A stretch of 10,694 nt of DNA, from positions 1 through 10,694 of the forward strand of contig JABDQX010000451.1 in NCBI GenBank assembly GCA_013042035.1, written 5' to 3'. Numbering within the stretch: the stretch's first letter is position 1; every line of letters starts with the position of its first letter. This DNA comes from Gammaproteobacteria bacterium (lineage in GTDB: Bacteria; Pseudomonadota; Gammaproteobacteria; HK1). Below the pieces are notes generated by a model that saw only the letters and a list, made by a program, of their open reading frames with translations, was not told the origin of the DNA and did not search any database. Shown one piece after another: positions 6,909-10,694 of the stretch. Position numbers and translations under genes: made by a program.

Positions 6909-8066
6909 TTAAATGGCTGCGACGACCTTCGCGGCCGCGTCGGAAAGTGTGCTGGCGCTGATGACATCAAGTCCACTTTTATCCAGCAGTTCCCGGCCCC
7001 GTTCCACATTGGTGCCTTCCAACCTCACGACGAGGGGTACGCTGACATGAACTTCTTTTACCGCCGCAATAATGCCTTCGGCAATCACGTCACAGCGTAC
7101 GATACCACCGAAGATATTCACCAACAGGGCTTTTACCTTGGTATCGGACAGGATAATCTTGAAGGCTTCGGCAACCCGCTCTTTGGTAGCGGTTCCGCCG
7201 ACATCCAGGAAGTTTGCAGGCTCTCCCCCGGAAAGTTTGATGATATCCATGGTAGCCATGGCAAGCCCGGCCCCATTGACCATGCAGCCAACATTTCCAT
7301 CCAGGGCGATATAGCTGAGATCCCAGCTTTTGGCTCGAGTTTCACGCTCGTCATCCTGGGAAGGATCGTTCATCTCTTCTATGTCCTGATGACGAAACAG
7401 ACCATTATCATCGGCAGTAATCTTGGCATCCAGGCAGAGCAGGTCGCCCTGGGGCGTCACGACCAATGGATTGATCTCTATGAGGCTTAGATCCTTTTCC
7501 AGGAATAGCCGATAGAAACCTTGCAGCATTTTGCCAAGCTGTTTGCGCTGTTCGGCATTCAGCCCCAATACGAAGCCTATCCTACGGATTTCGTAGCCTT
7601 GCAATCCGGCGGCGGGATTGATGAGAACAGTGACGATCTTATCGGGTTGCGTGGCGGCAACTTCTTCAATGTTCATACCACCAGCGGCCGAGGCGATGAT
7701 GGCGACGCGTCCTTTCCCTCGGTCGACCAGCATGCTCAGATAGAGTTCCCGTTCGATATCGCTGGCCTCCGCGATCAATACCGTGTTTATCGGTTGACCG
7801 TCGGCGTTTGTCTGTTTGGTGACCAGACGGGTTCCGAGATAGGATTTTGTAAGCTCTGCCACTTCGTCCTGACTCTTCACCATCTTGACGCCACCGGCCT
7901 TGCCACGCCCACCGGCGTGTACCTGGGCCTTGACCATCCAACATTCTCCTCCGATTTCCCTGGCCCGTTCTCTTGCCTCCTCGGCGGAATGGGCGGGTCC
8001 CCCCTTTTGGACGGGAGCGCCGAAATCAGCCAGGAGTTGTTTTGCTTGATATTCGTGCAGGTTCAT
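6909..8066 (-). CDS. sucC: Succinyl-CoA synthetase (ligase), beta subunit
   Basis: This is the nucleotide-binding, ATP-grasp subunit partnered with SucD. Its 385 residues are within three of the E. coli protein. It opens with MNLHEYQAKQLLADFGAPV, then the nucleotide-contacting KAQVHAGGRGKAGGVK segment (about 47-62). The grasp domain continues with LSLIEINPLVV (about 193-203) and LDAKI (about 212-216). The C-terminal flavodoxin-like domain shows MVNGAGLAMATMD (about 262-274), NFLDVGGTAT (about 283-292) and LVNIFGGIVRCD (about 314-325). Start context is AT-rich with a weak ribosome site (AAGAATAA). sucA, sucB and mdh are not adjacent, so the pair is expressed on its own. The upstream 360 bases separate it from a divergent small-ORF/cytochrome unit. 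Confidence 0.97.
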   Translation of the reverse strand: MNLHEYQAKQLLADFGAPVQKGGPAHSAEEARERAREIGGECWMVKAQVHAGGRGKAGGVKMVKSQDEVAELTKSYLGTRLVTKQTNADGQPINTVLIAEASDIERELYLSMLVDRGKGRVAIIASAAGGMNIEEVAATQPDKIVTVLINPAAGLQGYEIRRIGFVLGLNAEQRKQLGKMLQGFYRLFLEKDLSLIEINPLVVTPQGDLLCLDAKITADDNGLFRHQDIEEMNDPSQDDERETRAKSWDLSYIALDGNVGCMVNGAGLAMATMDIIKLSGGEPANFLDVGGTATKERVAEAFKIILSDTKVKALLVNIFGGIVRCDVIAEGIIAAVKEVHVSVPLVVRLEGTNVERGRELLDKSGLDVISASTLSDAAAKVVAAI

Positions 8067-8210
8067 AAGCGTTATTCTTTTGTTTTAGTTAGGTATTTAG
8101 TACTAGGATGGCAAGCACTTCGCTAGATAGTGCCGCCGACAAAGAGCGCATAGAATAACCGAGGTGGTCGGTAAGCGTCCATGCTTGTTTTGCTTCCCCA
8201 AAACAAACGA
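8067..8210. other. Divergent intergenic region between sucC and the cytochrome unit
   Basis: I see no gene of normal size here. A weak promoter-like pair for sucC can be read on the minus strand (TTGCCA, 17 bases, TAACTA). A stem of two perfect 8-base arms, TTGTTTTG and CAAAACAA around six bases, lies at 8185-8206. An in-frame ATG at 8181 would extend the small ORF at 8211 and place this stem inside it. Promoters in both directions are expected, but none is convincing. Confidence 0.4.
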
Positions 8211-8291
8211 ATGATATCTCCGACTCAGAATGGGTACTTTATCACCGATGATGGGCGCGCCGTGCCTTTGAATGAAGCGTTACAACAATAG
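8211..8291 (+). CDS. Tiny ORF of unknown function upstream of the dihaem cytochrome
   Basis: The ATG at 8211 opens 26 codons (MISPTQNGYFITDDGR and on to LNEALQQ) ending in TAG at 8289-8291; an earlier in-frame ATG at 8181 would give 36. I do not recognise it. The stop shares one base with a GTG (TAGTG) that begins the next short ORF. The composition looks protein-like, with a plausible beta-turn DDGRAVPLNEAL, so it may be the N-terminal half of a roughly 70-residue protein whose frame is broken at about 8289. It could also be chance: no ribosome site is evident. Confidence is low. Confidence 0.3.
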   Translation: MISPTQNGYFITDDGRAVPLNEALQQ

Positions 8292-8428
8292 TGGTTACCG
8301 ATCGCACTTACGATATGTGGAACGAAGATGAATACCAAGCCTGCAAAGCCGTGCGAGAAAAAAGTGCGGAAATATCACCGGAACAGTGGCAAAATGTGCG
8401 GTTGAGACGTCATAGACGAGGAATTTGA
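8291..8428 (+). CDS. Small ORF of unknown function, overlapping the cytochrome start
   Basis: From the GTG at 8291 this frame encodes 45 residues; from the ATG at 8315, 37 (MWNEDEYQACKAVREK, then ISPEQWQNVR and a basic end RRHRRGI). Its TGA at 8426-8428 overlaps the cytochrome ATG by one base (TGATG), the kind of junction used for translational coupling. The coding-like middle is acidic-helical and the end strongly basic. I recognise no family. It may be the C-terminal half of one frameshifted gene with the ORF ending at 8291, since joining the two frames at that point gives a continuous 70-residue reading. Alternatively it is an uncoupled leader peptide. A purine-rich GAGGA near its end serves as the ribosome site of the next gene. 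Confidence 0.35.
   Translation: MVTDRTYDMWNEDEYQACKAVREKSAEISPEQWQNVRLRRHRRGI
8418..8422 (+). promoter_or_regulatory. Shine-Dalgarno sequence deciding the cytochrome start
   Basis: GAGGA lies five bases before the ATG at 8428 and eight before the ATG at 8431, both ideal spacings. It favours this long start over the internal ATG at 8542, which has no such site but sits directly before a normal signal peptide. Confidence 0.6.
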
Positions 8429-9321
8429 TGATGACTGATAACAAATTAAAATCAATTTCGTGTGTAATTTTTCGACCTTCCCCTATCTTTGGTCGGTTGC
8501 CAGCTTTAAGAAACACGGCTAAAAAATGGTGTTTACCGAAAATGGGTAGCTTACGATGGAAAGTCGCACACCGTGGGAATTTAGTGGCAATTGCGGGCTT
8601 TATTCTTCTCTGCGCACTGTATGGTCGTGTTGGCGTTGCACAGGAATTCGATGGAAGTGATTACTCGTTTGAATATAGCAAGGATGATGTAGATAAAGTG
8701 ATGCAGCTAACCCCGAATCTGGAAAATGGTAAAAAGGTCTACGTTATTTGCGCGGTATGCCACGAGCCGGAAGGCTGGGGACGGGAAGATGGGTATTATC
8801 CGCAGATTGCAGGGCAATTACGCGTTGTCCAAATCAAACAGCTTATCGATATCGGCATGGGAAATCGTGACAACCCCACCATGTTTCCCTTTGCACTGAG
8901 AGAGGTTTTGCCTACCGCCCAGGATATTATCGATGTATCTGAATATATTGAGCGGTTACCCATGTCACCTACCAATGGACTTGGGCCCGGCACCGACTTG
9001 GCGCATGGGGAGAAGATCTATCGGGAATACTGTGTGGACTGTCACGGAGAAAATGGAGAAGGTGTTGCGGAAAAACATGGGCCATTGATCCAGGGGCAAC
9101 ATTATGAGTATCTGGTTCGACAATTCGAATGGATACGTGACGGTAAGCGTCGCAATGCGGATCCGGAGATGGTGAAACAAATTAAAGGTTTTACCGCACA
9201 CGATATCCGCGCGCAGATGGATTATGTATCCCGCATGCGCCCGTCCCCGGAAAAAATAGCCCCTGTCGGTTGGCAGAATCCGGATTTCCCCAAGTACTGG
9301 CGAGATGCGCATTCTCCATAA
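8428..9321 (+). CDS. Exported dihaem cytochrome c
   Basis: This is an electron carrier with two class I cytochrome c domains, probably periplasmic or membrane-tethered. From the ATG at 8428 it has 297 residues. A basic stretch of about 50 residues precedes a hydrophobic segment (about 51-66, LVAIAGFILLCALYG) and a GVAQEF junction that may be a signal cleavage site. The haem motifs are CAVCH (108-112) and CVDCH (202-206). M152 in PTMFPFA and M248 in DPEMVKQ are plausible axial ligands. Both domains end in the DI-x-YV/YI helix typical of cytochromes c4/c553. It is longer than c4 (about 190-210). A strong terminator follows. Which donor and acceptor it serves is unknown; the bc1 complex encoded earlier in the window is a possible donor. 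An alternative start is the ATG at 8542. Confidence 0.88.
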   Translation: MMTDNKLKSISCVIFRPSPIFGRLPALRNTAKKWCLPKMGSLRWKVAHRGNLVAIAGFILLCALYGRVGVAQEFDGSDYSFEYSKDDVDKVMQLTPNLENGKKVYVICAVCHEPEGWGREDGYYPQIAGQLRVVQIKQLIDIGMGNRDNPTMFPFALREVLPTAQDIIDVSEYIERLPMSPTNGLGPGTDLAHGEKIYREYCVDCHGENGEGVAEKHGPLIQGQHYEYLVRQFEWIRDGKRRNADPEMVKQIKGFTAHDIRAQMDYVSRMRPSPEKIAPVGWQNPDFPKYWRDAHSP

Positions 9322-9343
9322 TCCCGACTACTGCGCGTTCGGT

Positions 9344-9361
9344 TGTATCTGGTGTATCTGG
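9344..9361. repeat. Tandem 9-base direct repeat
   Basis: TGTATCTGG occurs twice in immediate succession, between the cytochrome stop codon and its terminator. It looks like a small slippage duplication; no function is implied. Confidence 0.6.
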
Positions 9362-9364
9362 CAT

Positions 9365-9389
9365 GGCCCCACTTCGTGGGGCCTTTTTT
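9365..9389 (+). terminator. Intrinsic terminator of the dihaem cytochrome gene
   Basis: A perfect 8-base GC-rich stem (GGCCCCAC and GTGGGGCC) around TTC is followed at once by six T residues. It lies 44 bases after the cytochrome stop. The opposite strand has no T run, so it acts for the plus-strand gene; the convergent ankyrin gene ends only nine bases further on. Confidence 0.92.
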
Positions 9390-9397
9390 ATCCTTGC

Positions 9398-10351
9398 TTA
9401 TTGTTTTTCCAACAGGCGAATAATGTTTTTGTGGCGCTTGCTCCTGGCAATAGCGAGTGCTGTATCCCCAGGATTGTTCTTCATGACTGGATTCGCCCCA
9501 TTTTTCAATAATAGATCGACGATATCGACGTCTCCCACGGATGCAGCTTCCATCAAAGCCGTATAACCATCGTTGTCGTGTGCGTTGGCATTGGCCTTGC
9601 CTTCGGTCAAAAGCAACTTGACCATAAGCTCGTGGCGACGGGCAGCGGCGGCAATCAATGGCGTGGCGCCGTAGCCATCCTGTGATTCGATATTTGCACC
9701 TGAGTGTATCAATACCCGCACGACATCAATGTGGCCCCAGTCAGTGGCCAGTATCAACGCCGTAGCGCCAAGTGTGTTGCGTGACTCCAATTCAGCACCC
9801 GCATCAATGAGGCGTTTGACTGTATCGGCATGCCCCTTGATCGCTGCGTGCATGAGAGCCGTTTTACCGTTTTTATCCGACGCCTTTACATCCGCTCCCT
9901 TAAAAAGCAGTTGTTCCACCATCGGTGTTATGCCGTACCGCGCCGCAACCATGAGCGAATCCCAACCGGCACGCGTACGGTCATGGATATGAGCACCACG
10001 TTCCAGGAGAAGAGCCGTCGTCATGAATTGTCCGTTTTCAGCAGCAAAGGTAAGTGGTGTCGCCCCCGCTCTGGTTCTAGCATTGACGTCGGCTCCTCGG
10101 TTCAACAAAAGGGCAACGATTTCCATATTACCCCCTTCTACCGCAATCATAAGAGGTCCCTTGCCAAACTCATTGTTGGCATTCACATTTACGTCATTAT
10201 GATCCAGTAACTCCCCGGCGGTTTCGACATCACCTTTTGCGACAGCAAGTCGAAGTTGTTTGTTCAAATCATCGCCAGCGGCAACGTAGTCAGTAACCAG
10301 GGCCATCCCCATCACCAGTCCCAGCAACCATACCGATAATGCCCGTATCAT
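9398..10351 (-). CDS. Exported ankyrin-repeat protein
   Basis: This 317-residue protein is almost entirely ankyrin repeats, a protein-binding scaffold. Residues 1-25 are a signal peptide (MIRALSVWLLGLVMGMAL, then VAAG), so it should work in the periplasm or outside. About eight 33-residue repeats follow, starting near residues 30, 62, 95, 128, 161, 194, 227 and 261, with a half repeat closing the protein. Typical cores are TPLTFAAENG, TALMHAAIKGH, TPLIAAAARRH and TALMEAASVGD, each followed by a V--LL--GA- helix. No enzymatic domain is present. A periplasmic ankyrin protein (AnkB) supports catalase KatB in Pseudomonas aeruginosa, but no catalase is nearby here. It converges on the dihaem cytochrome and has a paralogue directly upstream. 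The ATG has a modest GAGACGA ribosome site. Partner unknown. Confidence 0.9.
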   Translation of the reverse strand: MIRALSVWLLGLVMGMALVTDYVAAGDDLNKQLRLAVAKGDVETAGELLDHNDVNVNANNEFGKGPLMIAVEGGNMEIVALLLNRGADVNARTRAGATPLTFAAENGQFMTTALLLERGAHIHDRTRAGWDSLMVAARYGITPMVEQLLFKGADVKASDKNGKTALMHAAIKGHADTVKRLIDAGAELESRNTLGATALILATDWGHIDVVRVLIHSGANIESQDGYGATPLIAAAARRHELMVKLLLTEGKANANAHDNDGYTALMEAASVGDVDIVDLLLKNGANPVMKNNPGDTALAIARSKRHKNIIRLLEKQ

Positions 10352-10386
10352 ATTCGTCTCTCGTATATTTATTCCGACTTGTGTGC

Positions 10387-10466
10387 AAAAAACCGGTTAC
10401 AAAACATCGCACAAAAAAACATCTTGCGCTCAGTATCCACAACCGTATCGAGAGTGTTGTAACCGG
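10387..10466 (-). terminator. Long-spaced inverted repeat with T run, possible terminator of the upstream ankyrin gene
   Basis: CCGGTTACAA (10457-10466 on the minus strand) and its exact complement TTGTAACCGG (10393-10402) are separated by 54 bases, and the second arm is followed by TTTTTT. With wobble pairs the base of the stem extends into the T run (AAGAG against TTTTT). This is the form of a terminator with an unusually large, perhaps internally folded, loop for the gene ending at 10489. It overlaps the region where the downstream ankyrin gene would need its promoter. Confidence is limited by the spacing. Confidence 0.4.
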
Positions 10467-10488
10467 CTCTTTATTACCTACGCTCGCT

Positions 10489-10694
10489 TTATTTCATTTT
10501 CCCAAAATGTTGGGTTGGGTCGGCTCCATATCTCAACAATAAGTCCACCGTATCCTCATCTCCCACGGCCGATGCCTCACTCAAAGCCGTCTGACCATCC
10601 CTATCGAATGCGTTAGGATTTGCGCCTTTGGTCAAAAGCAATCTGGTAACGGGATCGTGGCGACGGGCAATAGAGATAATCAATGGTGTGGCAC
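10489..10694 (-). CDS. Second ankyrin-repeat protein (5' part outside the window)
   Basis: The frame is open to the right edge and ends in TAA at 10489, showing the last 68 residues of a second ankyrin protein. It aligns with residues 229-288 of the ankyrin protein encoded at 9398-10351: ATPLIISIARRH against ATPLIAAAARRH, LLLTKGANPNAFDRDG against LLLTEGKANANAHDND, and TALSEASAVGDEDTVDLLL against TALMEAASVGDVDIVDLLL. After GADP it stops with TQHFGKMK, lacking the closing half repeat of its neighbour (about 25 residues). The two are therefore tandem paralogues on the same strand, 137 bases apart. Whether the short end is ancestral or a truncation cannot be told here. A true start lies outside the window. 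Confidence 0.85.
   Translation of the reverse strand, partial: ATPLIISIARRHDPVTRLLLTKGANPNAFDRDGQTALSEASAVGDEDTVDLLLRYGADPTQHFGKMK

Noticed and set aside
5911..6912. A 333-codon open frame on the plus strand over sucD
   Set aside because: It is antisense to an unmistakable sucD, begins within the hairpin cluster, and its translation is low-complexity shadow sequence with no recognisable domain.
7521..8126. A 201-codon open frame on the plus strand over sucC
   Set aside because: Antisense shadow of the full-length sucC; no ribosome site or domain.
8295..8516. A 73-residue minus-strand ORF in the gap before the cytochrome
   Set aside because: It overlaps the cytochrome start and small ORFs on the other strand, has no ribosome site and reads like shadow sequence.

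Overview
The window carries mostly conserved housekeeping genes of a respiring gammaproteobacterium (possibly a betaproteobacterium). Clues are the rplM-rpsI pair close to petABC, a 465-residue cytochrome b with 14 residues between its second pair of haem histidines and a non-PEWY Qo motif, CCA-encoding tRNAs, and CarA, SucC and SucD proteins very close to those of Escherichia coli. Base composition is moderate. I cannot name the species.

Layout. Positions 1-2527 (minus strand) hold the cytochrome bc1 operon petA-petB-petC. The Rieske protein and cytochrome b are complete; cytochrome c1 runs off the left edge. The genes overlap by 1 and 4 bases. Positions 2643-4361 (minus) hold rplM, rpsI, a tRNA-Gln(CTG) only 15 bases after rpsI, and gmk. 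A good sigma70-type promoter precedes rplM, and carA diverges from it (4558-5721, plus). carB is not adjacent. A tRNA-Ser(GGA) faces carA. Then come three consecutive hairpins and sucD and sucC (6004-8066, minus), the two subunits of succinyl-CoA synthetase.

The right-hand part is less ordinary. A 360-base stretch after sucC contains two very short ORFs, chained by 1-base stop/start overlaps to each other and to an exported dihaem cytochrome c (8428-9321, plus). A textbook terminator ends that unit. Converging on it are an exported protein built of ankyrin repeats (9398-10351, minus) and the 3' end of a paralogous ankyrin gene cut by the right edge.

The genes join in respiration and biosynthesis: SucCD in the TCA cycle, bc1 moving electrons from quinol to c-type cytochromes, and the dihaem protein as a possible soluble or anchored carrier. 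CarA and Gmk serve nucleotide synthesis, and L13, S9 and two tRNAs serve translation. I see no mobile element with a transposase, no CRISPR array, and no clear novel multi-gene system. The best leads are the small coupled ORFs with the dihaem cytochrome, the tandem periplasmic ankyrin genes, the PLWY Qo motif, and the hairpin cluster after sucD.
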